Positions 36,832 through 46,899 of a stretch of DNA of 64,000 nt are shown piece after piece. The stretch covers positions 34,324,812 through 34,388,811 of the forward strand of contig CM017559.1 of assembly GCA_007844125.1 (NCBI GenBank), written 5' to 3'. Position numbers and translations under genes: made by a program. The notes beneath the pieces were generated by a model. It worked only from the letters and a program-made list of their open reading frames with translations, made no database searches and was not told the DNA's origin. The stretch is from Sinonovacula constricta. Taxonomy: Eukaryota > Mollusca > Bivalvia > Cardiida > Solecurtidae. How positions within the stretch are numbered: the stretch's first letter is position 1; each line of letters begins with the position of its first letter.

Positions 36832-37810
36832 CGCTGATGGTCAATACGAGGTGACATTGTACACTAAAGCGACGTTAGATTACAAAGGCAACGTTGTATG
36901 GGAACCTCCAGCTATCTATAAGAGCTCCTGTACCATCCAGGTCGAGTTTTTCCCATTTGATATCCAGCTTTGCTCCATGCGGTTTGGTTCCTGGACCTAC
37001 GACGGCACACAGGTTGAGCTTGTCCATGAATGCTCTACCAACCCACATGCCATCGAGGTTATTAAAAACGGCATTGATCTACGCGGGTTCTACGAGTCCG
37101 GAGAATGGGACGTTTTAGAGGTTACGGCAGAGAAGAACGTAAACTACACCGAAGCGCCAGACATTACGTTTAACGTCACAATTCGACGTAAGACACTCTT
37201 CCACACGGTAAACCTCATTATTCCATCAGTTGCCATCTCCTGCCTGACAATCCTTGTGTTTTATTTACCCTCAGACAGCTGTGAAAAGATTACCTTGTGT
37301 ATCTCTATTTTGCTCTCACTTAATTTCTTCTTTCTACTCTTGGCGGAGATTATTCCTCCGACGTCCATCGTGGTGCCACTGATTGGCAAATACCTGCTGT
37401 TCACGATGATTCTGATTACGTTGTCCATTATTGTAACTGTTATCACGTTAAACGTGCACTTTCGGTCACCGTCGACGCACACCATGTCGCCATGGGTACG
37501 ACGTGTGTTCCTGAACATTCTTCCCAAAATGCTCCTGATGAGACGCCCGCATCTGGAGAACGAAAAGATTGCACGGACACTTGTTCGAACAGGCAATGGC
37601 CTTGAGATGCGAGATCAGTATGTCAACAGACAGGAGCTAGACTTCGATCCAAGTGCAAGTCGGTTCACTGGAAACGAGGGATTGTTGTCTGGAGATGATA
37701 ATGATAGTGTCATATCAACGTCGACGCCACTGTCACCTGACGTTAAAGAGGCCATTGAGAGTATTGTCTTCATTGCGGAGCATCTGAAACGAGGAGATTA
37801 TACAGCGTCG
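36832..37810 (+). CDS. nAChR non-alpha subunit, large exon 5 (Cys-loop to M3-M4 loop)
   Basis: This 979-bp exon is bounded by CTATTTTCTAG and GTAAGA. After one base completing the split Asn codon it gives 326 codons starting ADGQYEV. Visible parts: Cys-loop C33-x13-C47 ([15 protein letters not shown]), loop-B Trp54 in GSWTYDG, M1 about 124-147, M2 about 153-172, M3 about 187-208, then the cytoplasmic loop with an amphipathic segment at its end ([17 protein letters not shown]). The loop-C region ([13 protein letters not shown]) lacks the paired cysteines, so it is a non-alpha type. The Glu before M2 (SCEK) predicts a cation channel. In M2 the usual L-T-V-F is L-N-F-F: position 12' is Asn and 13' Phe. 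Two N-glycosylation sequons (NYT, NVT) precede M1. The open frame extends 5' into the intron, and the Met upstream of the acceptor is not the start. Confidence 0.97.
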
Positions 37811-37814
37811 GTAA

Positions 37815-38670
37815 GAGGTCTGAAAATGTGTGTTTAAATTAACCAGTTTCCTTGTTAATATACCTTACACATTGTGATTGACATTTATGTTGTATTCAAT
37901 TATCAAACAGATGAGATAAGCTTCTGTTGCACTTAAAACTGATAAGGGTTGATAAACGAAATGTTTACTATATCAATAAGAGTCATTTTTCTTATGTAAT
38001 AAATAAATTGGAATGTCTAGAATTCACACTGGAAACGCCTATCAATTAGTATGTCTGTAAGAAAGACATAGATCTACACCAGCTTGGTCATAGAAGTGTT
38101 GATCGATTATGATAGTTAGATGTATTGCCGCAAGTTTTGTATATTCCTTACAAACGTATGGAATGTTACCTTCAAGAAAACAGCATGCTACTTAGATATT
38201 TAACCACATAAATACACATTATAACAGACTAAACTATTAATTTTTAGCCCGAATTAATAGAATATATGGCAGCTTTAAGAAAAGGATGGGTTGGTTTGAG
38301 TATTTGACATTAACGCTACAGTAGCTTATAGGCTTGAAACCCATATGAACCGACGCTATGTCAAGCAAGAAAAGCTGTGCAATTTGCTTGTGGTCAAATT
38401 TGGAAACGACAGCGTTACTTAAACCCTTTCTGTAGCAAAGAACATTTAAAAGAACCCTTGAACATATTTTTGCTACTTGCAACATTCAATTCTTATCTTG
38501 ATAATTGTATTTCCCCTTGAAAATTAGGACGTACATTTTTGAATCGTAATTGCTATTTTGCTCAAATATTTAATTGAGCAAGTGTACATTTTTCTTTAGT
38601 TCTTTAATATATCAGGTCTTTCTACATTTATGTAGTCTTTAAAACATTGATTTCAACTCCTTTCTACGTC
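37815..38670. other. intron 5 of the non-alpha gene; nothing recognised
   Basis: 865-bp AT-rich intron with no repeat family recognised. Confidence 0.5.
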
Positions 38671-38675
38671 CATAG

Positions 38676-38858
38676 GTTCGGGAGGATTGGAAATACGTTG
38701 CCATGGTTTTAGACAGATTATTCTTGTGTATCTTCACGGTGGCTTGTCTCGTCGGAACGTTTGGCATCATTCTTCAGGCACCCACACTGTACGACAACCG
38801 CGAGAGAATAACACCTGTCGACAGTTTCTACAGATGCCTGCCACAGATACAGTTTTAA
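38676..38858 (+). CDS. nAChR non-alpha subunit, last exon (M4 and C-terminus)
   Basis: The acceptor is CTACGTCCATAG; the exon opens [16 protein letters not shown] in phase 0, directly continuing the helix at the end of exon 5. M4 spans about residues 11-33 ([20 protein letters not shown]), followed by the family signature APTLYD and a short extracellular tail ending PQIQF, then TAA at 38,856-38,858. The intron from exon 5 is 865 bp. No AATAAA is near; a CATAAA-type variant about 230 bp downstream is only a weak polyadenylation candidate. Confidence 0.95.
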   Translation, partial: VREDWKYVAMVLDRLFLCIFTVACLVGTFGIILQAPTLYDNRERITPVDSFYRCLPQIQF

Positions 38859-38859
38859 A

Positions 38860-39585
38860 GGAAATGGGACTGTGGGTAAAGAGGTAAACAGTCACGTGCG
38901 ATATGACGTCATTTAGTGTATTTTGGCGTAAAATGGCCTGGATTAATAAGCAAAAGTTGATTGAAACTTTGTTTACCACTTTATACGTTGAAGACGTTGA
39001 AGACTGAACTGTTGATAGTAAGCTGCAGTATTGTTGTCTTCTAAAGACAATGTATTATAAAAAGCTGCAAAACATGCCGAATCTGATTAAACATAAAGCC
39101 TTTAACATTTGAAAATGTCATATAAATTTATATTAAAAATGCACTTCGAAACGGTAAAATTGTCTTAATGTTGTACAAATGGTAAAGAATAATTGACGTT
39201 TTACATTCTGTTACCATTCTGTCAATGTGAATAATTTTTACGCTATAATACGTATTATGAATCGTCTATACAAATGGCGAGCTCTATACAAAGATTGTAA
39301 ATATAGACAGTACACATATATTTATTCAGTAAATTGTTACCTATCAGTTATTATTTAATTATTTTTAATTTAAATTAATATTAAATCAATTCTGAAAAGC
39401 TTGATTGTTTTGTTTCTTTTGTTGATGTCATGTCAAGTTACATTTTAGCCTGCAATGAGTCCGTATGCAAAGTTGATAAATGTTTAACAGTTATAGAATA
39501 TATATATTTGCTTAAACCTACGTTAAAGTAAACAAAGACAATAGTTTCAAATTGTGGATTGAACATTACAGTGTATACCGTAGGG
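38860..39585. other. 3' flank of the non-alpha gene
   Basis: AT-rich. Holds CACGTG (about 38,893) and TGACGTCA (38,904-38,911) close together just after the stop codon; nothing else recognised. Confidence 0.4.
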
Positions 39586-39594
39586 TTAACATGA

Positions 39595-39765
39595 TATCAA
39601 AACCGGATCGGAGGGTCCCGGGTTCGAACCCCGAAACCGACCACGTAATGTTAGTCCTTGAGCAAGACTATTTACTGCACAGTGCTCCAGATGCTCAATA
39701 CCGGAGTACTGCTTTTACCCAGGCAGTGGACAGTCAAGAGGGATTAATATAAGTTGAAACAACTT
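39595..39765 (+). repeat. tRNA-derived SINE, family E
   Basis: Strong B box (GGGTTCGAACCCC at about 39,619) followed by TCCTTGAGCAAGACTATTTA, a block that looks like the conserved centre of widespread invertebrate SINEs (from memory). The upstream A box is degenerate. A single copy in the window. Confidence 0.6.
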
Positions 39766-39884
39766 GTTTCCCAATCTACTATAAATAAATAGGTTTAAAA
39801 CTAAACAGCGTTAGAGGTAGATGTAATACTTTGAAACAATTGAAGCCAATTGAACAGGCTTGACGGGTACCTGTTTGGAGTTCT

Positions 39885-40078
39885 GTGGTAAAGTACATCT
39901 TTCTCCTTTTCCCCTTATTATAACAGCTTTGATCATTGTAGCGACATCCAGCTATTTTGGTAGCAGAAGACACAATACAAGAGCCCCATTTCAGTTGAAA
40001 ACCCTCCCCACATTAACCGACCGCTACTCGATCCCACGCACTGACGGTCCAAGGATTCGAAGTTCCTTCGGTTAGGGG
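39885..40078 (-). repeat. tRNA-derived SINE, family D (copy 4)
   Basis: Read on the minus strand it ends AGCTGGATGTCGCTACAATG and begins with a B-box-like GGATTCGAAGTTCC mirror near 40,050. Sister of the copies at 15.8, 34.3 and 35.0 kb. Confidence 0.55.
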
Positions 40079-40079
40079 C

Positions 40080-40798
40080 CTTCCCTTCATTCATAATGAA
40101 TCCATCAACATAGACATATGATCTGAAGTTTTTTGTTGATAATCTGTTTCTAACTGGTATTAGCTAAATGACATCCTTCTACCTCAATATGTATTACGAT
40201 TTTTGTTATGTACATTTTGTTATTTGTAAATTTACTCATAACAAATTTTGTTCAAATGAGCCTAAATTAAGTAATAATGTCCGGATAAGTAAATAACAAC
40301 ATTACATGACAAAAAAAGCGACGAGATGAACACGTACAGCATAGCTACTTCTCCTAAATAGTGTATTAATATACGTACATGTATCGACTGAAATAACGAA
40401 TAAATTGTGTAAAACCCAGATCAATGCTCCAGAATTAAAATATATGTATTAACTGACGAAAATGATAAACTAACTAATTTGCATTATTCATGTTCATAAC
40501 CGCGAGATATGCAATTCCACATCTTCTGCTTAATGCTTTTAGTTTTCTTTTCAAAGCATCCAAGTTTTCTTCCTTTCCTTTATTATACATAACACTTTGC
40601 TTCAAACCCGGCGCCTTTTATTATCAGCCAAGCAGGCAAGAAATTATTTAAATGTTTCAACTGTAAAGTTTTAAAGCAGCACGTGATGTTATAATTGAAC
40701 ATTAAGACCAAGATATTCAGCTGTTATTGCTGTAATGTTGGATAGAATGATAGGATGTCTAACTGACTCAGACACTAGGAGAGTTTCAGGGAGGTCGT
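40080..40798. other. intergenic, nothing recognised
   Basis: AT-rich, no features seen. Confidence 0.4.
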
Positions 40799-41409
40799 CT
40801 TAAAGGGCATCGTCGGATACCCCCGGTTGATTCTATTACGTTACTCTCCATTCATCACCCGTGGGCAAATTGCTACTCATTTCGTCGTTTTGTTTGAATA
40901 GAACAGAACAGACATAATCCAATCAGATGATAGGTTACAAAATTAAATACTCTTCAATCGGAAGATCAATACGGTGACCTGAGAACGTAAACATGGCGAC
41001 TGGTACAGCGCATCGCAAGTGTAAAGTATGTCTGTCAGCGATCCGCGACAGATGTTCTTACAGATCTTTGGGCACTCCAGCAAGTATTGCAAAATACACG
41101 TCGGTCTTAAACGAAATCGGTATCCTTGCCCATGAAGACAGTGACGTTGCGTGTAATTTGTGCGTAAATAAACTTAACCGGTGTTGCAAACTACAGGACG
41201 ACCTAGCTACACGATTATCGGTCATCGAAATGGTATGTAAGCGTAAACTTGATTGGTTGGCAGATCCGCTGGATTTTCTTAGCGAACCAATCGGATTGCG
41301 GCATTTCATAGTAAACAAAACGACGAAATGAGTAGCAATTTGCCCACGGGTGATGAATGGAGAGTAACGTAATAGAATCAACCGGGGGTATCCGACGATG
41401 CTTAAAGGG
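40799..41409 (+). mobile_element. Mutator-like non-autonomous element with perfect 88-bp terminal inverted repeats
   Basis: The left arm 40,808-40,895 and right arm 41,313-41,400 are exact reverse complements over all 88 bases (outer end CATCGTCGGATACCCCCGG). A 9-bp direct repeat CTTAAAGGG flanks both (40,799-40,807 and 41,401-41,409). Long inverted repeats with a 9-bp target duplication are the signature of Mutator-like elements. Perfect arms imply a recent insertion. There is no transposase; instead the 417-bp interior carries a coding-looking segment (separate entry). TTAA inside the duplication suggests piggyBac at first sight, but the arms do not abut TTAA symmetrically. Confidence 0.9.
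40993..41331 (+). CDS. captured first exon with a C4 zinc-finger-like domain, inside the Mutator-like element
   Basis: The open frame starts at an ATG in excellent context (AAACATGGCG) and runs 112 codons, ending inside the right inverted repeat. Residues 10-13 are CKVC and 54-57 CNLC, with C64-C65 soon after: a CxxC...CxxC layout like N-terminal ZAD-type or treble-clef zinc domains of animal DNA-binding proteins. At 41,233 there is a strong splice donor (ATG|GTATGTAAG), so exactly 80 codons in phase 0 look like a native first exon, and the remaining 32 codons would be intron plus element end. I infer that a host gene's promoter, first exon and intron start were captured, as in plant Pack-MULEs. 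Expression and function are unknown; the exact family is not established. Confidence 0.55.
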   Translation: MATGTAHRKCKVCLSAIRDRCSYRSLGTPASIAKYTSVLNEIGILAHEDSDVACNLCVNKLNRCCKLQDDLATRLSVIEMVCKRKLDWLADPLDFLSEPIGLRHFIVNKTTK

Positions 41410-42805
41410 TAGATGTTTGTTTGATGATTATAATGTTTCCGGTTGTAAAAATTACGTTGACCGGTTGTAAGTTGTTTAATTTGACGACTGGGGCTTAAAA
41501 CCATACAGAAAGAATGGTTTTAAATTCCAGTCGTCATAGTAATGATTCATCGTATTACAAGGTTCAAAACAGTTAATTCATGACTTAAAAACTGATCAAA
41601 AATCGTCATTGACTCTCTCTTTATGCTAATTTAAATACACTGATAAGTCCTGGCTGAAATTTGCCAAAATCATAACATATGTTATTTTAAATACTCTTGT
41701 TGAAAATTGCCCCTATCCCAGGTGTGAAGAAAAAGACTGATTGTAGCATCCATGCACCTGGCAGTAGCGGCGCTATCGCTAGAGCATTTGACTTTCAAGA
41801 AATACATGTAAGTCAGGTTGAATCGTACGAAAATCCAGACATTTTTACTTTTTTAACAGTTTGTTTTGATTACTTATTTCAATGTGTGTGATATTTGCAG
41901 CTCCTTCTTTTGTTTTATGTTTATACCACATACCACGTGTCATGCAAAGTAAGTATTTCTTTTGTATTGTCTTGTCTTTGCCCATAAGATCCTTTTAATG
42001 TGGTCATTTGATCTATCATTGTAGTGCCTTGCATGTCCTGATGATCAAAGTAAATAAACACATTCATAACGTTTGAATTTCATTCCTCAATTTCTTGCAG
42101 CATGGTAATATTTTTCATAAATCAACGAATATTTTTCATCGATTAATATCTCTCTCGTTTATTAACGAAGGCGTGGTGAAACAACTGAGTGTTATTATTT
42201 ATTTCCTAAGAAAAAAATGTAGAAAAAATTATTTGATCTAAAATAAGTTGTTTATATTAGTACATGTACGTCGGATTGGTTCCTTGATACCCTTCCAAAA
42301 CTCTCTGTGTTTTCCTTCCCTCTCCCATTTCTCTCATTGTTGCAGTGTTAGATGTCATTGCTGTAACATCACCATGTTTCTGTCAAATACATTGATTTAA
42401 GTGTCTGACCACGATAAAGCATAGTTTGATATACCTCTGGTTAGTTAATTATACAGTTCTGTATTCAGTAGACATTTAAATCGTCCTCATTATACCATTT
42501 CTAGCTGACTCGATAAAGAAATCTAGTACATTTGAATCAGAAATTAGCTCCTATTTATTCTACTAGGTTTTACACATATTTTTCTTTTTTGCATTTTGCA
42601 ATATGGACATTTTAAAAAGCGATGTCATGTGAATTGTATGTTTAGCTTAAATATGTACACATTGGACATAAACCTTGGCATATGTAAATTATATGTTATT
42701 GAAATAAATTATTACGTCAAAATCATCGTAATGATCAAGAGTTGCATCCGCGTTTAAATATATATATACACTAGGATGCAATGCAGAATTAAAATAAATA
42801 ATCTT
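41410..42805. other. intergenic, nothing recognised
   Basis: AT-rich spacer; no nAChR exon 3 or 4 copy found here. Confidence 0.4.
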
Positions 42806-42810
42806 AAAGG

Positions 42811-43070
42811 TGAGATGGGATGGGGTGGGATTTGCCGGCATTTTTGCCGATACTGTGCAGCGACATTTCAATCATTTTAGCACAGGGGCGCTTATGAGGT
42901 GCCCAGGGACTGAATCCGGCGGGGTCATTATACTGACACCGACGAGTCAGGCGTAATGCTGTCCCCTTAGCCCCGAGCGTTAGGAGGGGAGCCACTACTA
43001 CCAACTTTAAAGTCTTTGGTTTGACCCGGCCGGGGTCTGAACCCGCGCCCTCCCGATCCGCAAGTCATGG
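42811..43070 (-). repeat. tRNA-derived SINE, family A (copy 2)
   Basis: Inverted copy of the element at 124-398. B box present (mirror of GGGTTCAGACCCCGGCC), but the tRNA 5' part is truncated after GCAAGTCATGG. Confidence 0.8.
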
Positions 43071-43316
43071 TTTGTGCCATGACTATAAAACGAAGGCAAT
43101 CGTTTTCTTCTGAAATTAGATACCACCTATTTCTTTACTATTACACCCTTGTAAAGTGGTTTCCCACACCACTCTGCTTTCTTCAGTCACTTGTGTATTT
43201 GTTATGTGTCATGAATTTAATGACAATATTAATGTAGCCGACTCTCTGCAATTTCTTTCTCTTTCAACTCACCACTTAAAATTAAATAAGTTAATGATGT
43301 TTTTATGAGAAGAAAA

Positions 43317-43505
43317 TATGACAAAGTCCTATGGGTATTGCAACTAATATTAAAATTTGGAAAGGCACACAGGAGAGTGTTTACCCAGTCGAATGTAAAA
43401 GCGACAACAAAAATGTGATGAAACATAAACTTTAATAGAAAAAAACCCCGACCGCTACCACATTGAAACGAAATGCTCAGTCGGCAAAAGGGTAGACTCT
43501 AAAGA
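43317..43505 (+). repeat. dispersed repeat family C (copy 6)
   Basis: ATGACAAAGTCCTATGGGTA start, GCTCAGTCGGCAAAAGGGTA near the end; the right side of the hairpin is damaged. Confidence 0.75.
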
Positions 43506-43769
43506 ATTTATACAATTATGCGCCTAAAGTTTAAATCGTCGCATCTAGTATGTTTAATGTGGCTTTTAATAGACAGCCCCTTCTATAAATCAGCATAATG
43601 TAGTAAACCAATTCACTGCGAAGTTTAATGCGCGCGATTTATGAGACAGCAAATCTACACAGTTAGGTAAGTCACAGAAAAAAATAACATAGTTATAATT
43701 CTTAACACTTAAGTTGCTCTCTATCTAAATCATTTTCGCCGTGAGTTGAAAAGATGCCGTGAACACCTG

Positions 43770-43972
43770 GCATTTCACCACACCCAGTCACATTTTCCTT
43801 ACACCAGGCCAAGCACTCGTGGAACTACCTTTATATTTGCTTGAGCGTTAGCAAGGGCGCTATACCACTACCATTTTAACGACTTTGGTATGTCGCGGCC
43901 AGGGATCGAACCGGGGGCCTCCCGTACCTGGAGCCGACGCTCTACTGATAAACTCGCCAATGCTTTATAACA
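43770..43972 (-). repeat. tRNA-derived SINE, family B (copy 1)
   Basis: On the minus strand: tRNA head with GAGCGTCGGCTCCAGGTACG, B box (GGTTCGATCCC mirror), then a body with CATACCAAAGTCGTTAAAAT and GCTAACGCTCAAGCAAATAT, shared with 49.98-50.18 kb. The tRNA 5' end is changed here. Confidence 0.8.
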
Positions 43973-43974
43973 AA

Positions 43975-44715
43975 TCTACACAATAAGATAAGTCACAGAA
44001 AACTGTTAACTCGGTTAATATTGTATTGATAAAACAGTTCAATCCTTACAAATCTAAATTCGTTGTTCTCTATCTAAATTATTTTAGCATGTGAGTTGAA
44101 AAGTTGAAATGATCTATTCTGCATAAATGTAAAATAACTTCTACCACACAACAGCATGCTTTGATTGTTGTTTCCTTTTCTATTTATTTCTTTGAGTTAT
44201 TGTCCCTAGCTCGTTTTTCTAGTGTGACTTTTTGTTTCATCGCAGTTATTGCCTGTGGTTTAAGATTCAGTCACTATTTTCGAATGTCATTGCCCGACCA
44301 TTCCCATGTATTGTAATTGATTTATGTGTCTATCTACAATAAAACATGGTTTAAGTAGTTTCTGTTAAGTTAATAATGCAGTATCTGTTCTCGATAGACA
44401 ATTAAATTAGCTTTTTTATACATTTCAAGCTGTTTGTGTCTTGACAAATCTGCAAGAGTAAGTATATTTATTATTGTTCTATATGCCTGCTTGAATCCCA
44501 TTGCTTTACAATGAATAGCTGAATATGTTAAATGTTCGATTTGAGATAATATTTAAAAGAAAAACAATGTAACAAAAGTGCGTTGCATTATTACATTATC
44601 CTTTATTTGTATTCTGGATTAGTTTTAGATGCATACATCATTTAGTCACCAATGTACCATTTTACCAAATTTTAACAATAATACCTGGTGAAATAGTGAA
44701 ATGAGATGACCTGCA
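43975..44715. other. intergenic, nothing recognised
   Basis: AT-rich; no exon 4 for the alpha-type gene was found. Confidence 0.4.
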
Positions 44716-44721
44716 TTATGA

Positions 44722-44738
44722 TGACGTCAATGACGTCA
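44722..44738. promoter_or_regulatory. two back-to-back CRE palindromes
   Basis: TGACGTCAATGACGTCA: two exact TGACGTCA octamers 9 bp apart, 254 bp before the alpha-type exon 5. CREB/ATF factors bind this sequence. It could be an enhancer or internal promoter of the alpha-type exons; this is inference from position only. Confidence 0.4.
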
Positions 44739-44991
44739 TTTATCAAAAGGCTGTACTACACTAGTGTAATAAAAGAACATATGTAATGGGTGTTTTAAAT
44801 AGAAAGCAAGTGGAATCATTTGATATATAAATAAATATTTTGAATACATTAATTGAAGAAAAAGTTTCCGTTTACTTTGTAACTACATGCATAAGCGTTC
44901 TTATACAGATTCATCTATCTAAAATTGTCACTAAAATATAAATAGCACACATATTTGCAAGTTAAATCAAAACTATGTTAACCTCTTTCAG

Positions 44992-45961
44992 CGCTGATGG
45001 ACAATTCGAGGTGACCCTACACACCAAAGCAACATTATTTAGCAATGGTTTAGTAGTGTGGGAGCCTCCGGCCGTCTACAAGAGTGCGTGTATCATGGAC
45101 GTCGAATTTTTCCCTTTTGACATTCAACGATGCTCCATGAAATTTGGCTCCTGGACCTACGATGGCTTTGAAATCGATCTTGTCCACCTTTGTGCGGATG
45201 ACGTGCATTCAACCAGCGTCATCGACAATGGTATAGATCTTACAGAGTATTACCAAAACGTCGAATGGGACTTGGTGGCTGTCTCCGTGCAGAAAAATGT
45301 CAAATACTATATCTGCTGTATCGAATCCTACATTGACCTCACCTTCAACATAACAATGCGTCGTAAAACCCTTTTTCATACTGTCAACCTCATTCTGCCG
45401 TGCGTCGCTATCTCCTTTTTAACAGTGCTTGTGTTTTATTTACCATCCGACAGCGAAGAGAAGATCACTCTATGCATCTCCATACTTCTCTCCCTTACTG
45501 TGTTTTTCCTTCTCCTTACTGAGATCATTCCCCCGACATCGATCGTGATTCCGTTGATTGGCAAGTATTTACTTTTCACGATGATCCTGGTCACCTTGTC
45601 AATCCTCGTCACTGTATTCATATTGACTGTTCACTTCCGTTCCCCGACTACGCATCGGATGTCGTCCTGGGTCAAATTAATCTTTTTGACAATTCTTCCT
45701 AAGATGTTGTACATGAAGCGGCCCAACAATCGCAGACACCAACTGACAGGCTATTTTGGGCCACAGAGAGACGTTACCATGGATACCGTGGAAGTTCCGC
45801 TGTCAACAGAGACTCCCATCCAAGGTTTGCCCGCAGATAATGGCGGACGTAGTTGTCCTACGTGCCGACGGCCAAGCGTCATCCCTCTGGCCTTCAAAGA
45901 CGTCATCACAGACGTCGTGTTTATATCAGAGCGATTCAAAGACGATGATACAGCAGCTGCA
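44992..45961 (+). CDS. nAChR alpha-type subunit, large exon 5'
   Basis: Bounded by AACCTCTTTCAG and GTATGT, this 970-bp exon is the clear paralogue of 36,832-37,810 and starts in the same phase (C then ADGQFEV). It has the Cys-loop C33-x13-C47, loop-B Trp54 (GSWTYDG) and, unlike its neighbour, a complete alpha loop C: Y106, C108-C109 and Y113 in [11 protein letters not shown]1, M2 and M3 follow at about 125-148, 154-174 and 189-210. M2 is canonical ([20 protein letters not shown], with Glu-Glu-Lys before it), predicting a cation channel. The cytoplasmic loop is short, with a small Cys pair (SCPTCRR), and ends in an amphipathic helix ([17 protein letters not shown]). No exon 3 or 4 lies in the 6 kb upstream; it may use exon 4a/4b, have lost its 5' exons, or they are unrecognised. 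Confidence 0.96.
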
Positions 45962-45964
45962 GTA

Positions 45965-46520
45965 TGTATATTTGTTAGGAGTAGGTTTCCGTAAATTAGC
46001 CCGCTATATCAATCACGGTTAATGATATACATTGGTGTATCTGGGCTATTTATCATGGCAAATGGCATTAAACATCTCTAACAAGTTACAATTATCGAGT
46101 TAAACAGTTATAATGTTTATTAATAATAACTCAAATATGCTAAAAAGATTTGTTTTAATAAATGTCATTAACCTAATAGTTTCGCCTCTCTTTGTCGGCT
46201 TCTTGTTTCAAAACATAAACACGCAATTTAATTAACTAACGTTTAATTTTACCGTGTACGTAAGTTAGAAATAGATTTCGAGTGGTTTTATACCTAATTT
46301 CTGCTGTTATTTTCATTTTGAGTTTTCGTTATATTTGAATATCTACTCATAGTGTTTTGAAAAGTGAAACTTAAATTACATCATTTTTTCCCCACTGCGG
46401 GACATCGTCTGTTAAGACACTCAATATTCCCACGTGTTCTGATCAAGTCAGCTACAGTGTTAATTTATATTCAGAAGACATGTTCATTTGTGTCTCATTT
46501 GTTTCCATTTGCCATTATTT
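45965..46520. other. intron 5' of the alpha-type gene; nothing recognised
   Basis: 563-bp AT-rich intron ending in a T-rich acceptor. Confidence 0.6.
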
Positions 46521-46524
46521 TCAG

Positions 46525-46701
46525 ATGGTCGAAGACTGGAAATTCGTTGCCATGGTATTAGACCGGATGTTCTTTTGGGTATTCACTTCCGCTTCCTTGA
46601 TTGGCACATTTGGGATACTTCTACAGGCACCGACCATCTATGATGAGCGACAGGCTCTTACGGGATTTAATTCGGAAAACGCTCTTTGTCGATATACGTA
46701 G
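46525..46701 (+). CDS. nAChR alpha-type subunit, last exon (M4 and C-terminus)
   Basis: Acceptor TTGCCATTATTTTCAG; opens [20 protein letters not shown] in phase 0 after the Ala codons ending exon 5'. M4 is followed by [10 protein letters not shown] and a short tail ending CRYT, stop TAG at 46,699-46,701. The initial ATG is internal to the protein, not a start. AATAAA at 46,872-46,877, 171 bp past the stop, is a good polyadenylation signal. Confidence 0.95.
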   Translation: MVEDWKFVAMVLDRMFFWVFTSASLIGTFGILLQAPTIYDERQALTGFNSENALCRYT

Positions 46702-46871
46702 TAGACTATATGATCGACACAGTTAAATGTGTCAATATTGATAAAGTGAAATGTCGATATGACATAAGACGGTGACCAACGTCTATTTTTTAATTCTTCT
46801 GTATGGTACTGACAAGAAAGGGAAATACAGAAACCACCCGGGCTGACGTTGGGGTTTTATTTTGGGTTGTA

Positions 46872-46877
46872 AATAAA
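46872..46877 (+). terminator. polyadenylation signal of the alpha-type gene
   Basis: Canonical AATAAA 171 bp after the stop codon, at a normal 3' UTR distance; it is followed by T/GT-rich sequence. Confidence 0.6.
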
Positions 46878-46899
46878 ATATCTTATTTGTTATGACCGC

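Noticed and set aside
40799..41409. piggyBac insertion (TTAA at both ends)
   Set aside because: TTAA lies within a 9-bp duplication and does not directly abut the inverted repeats on both sides; the 9-bp duplication and long arms fit a Mutator-like element better.
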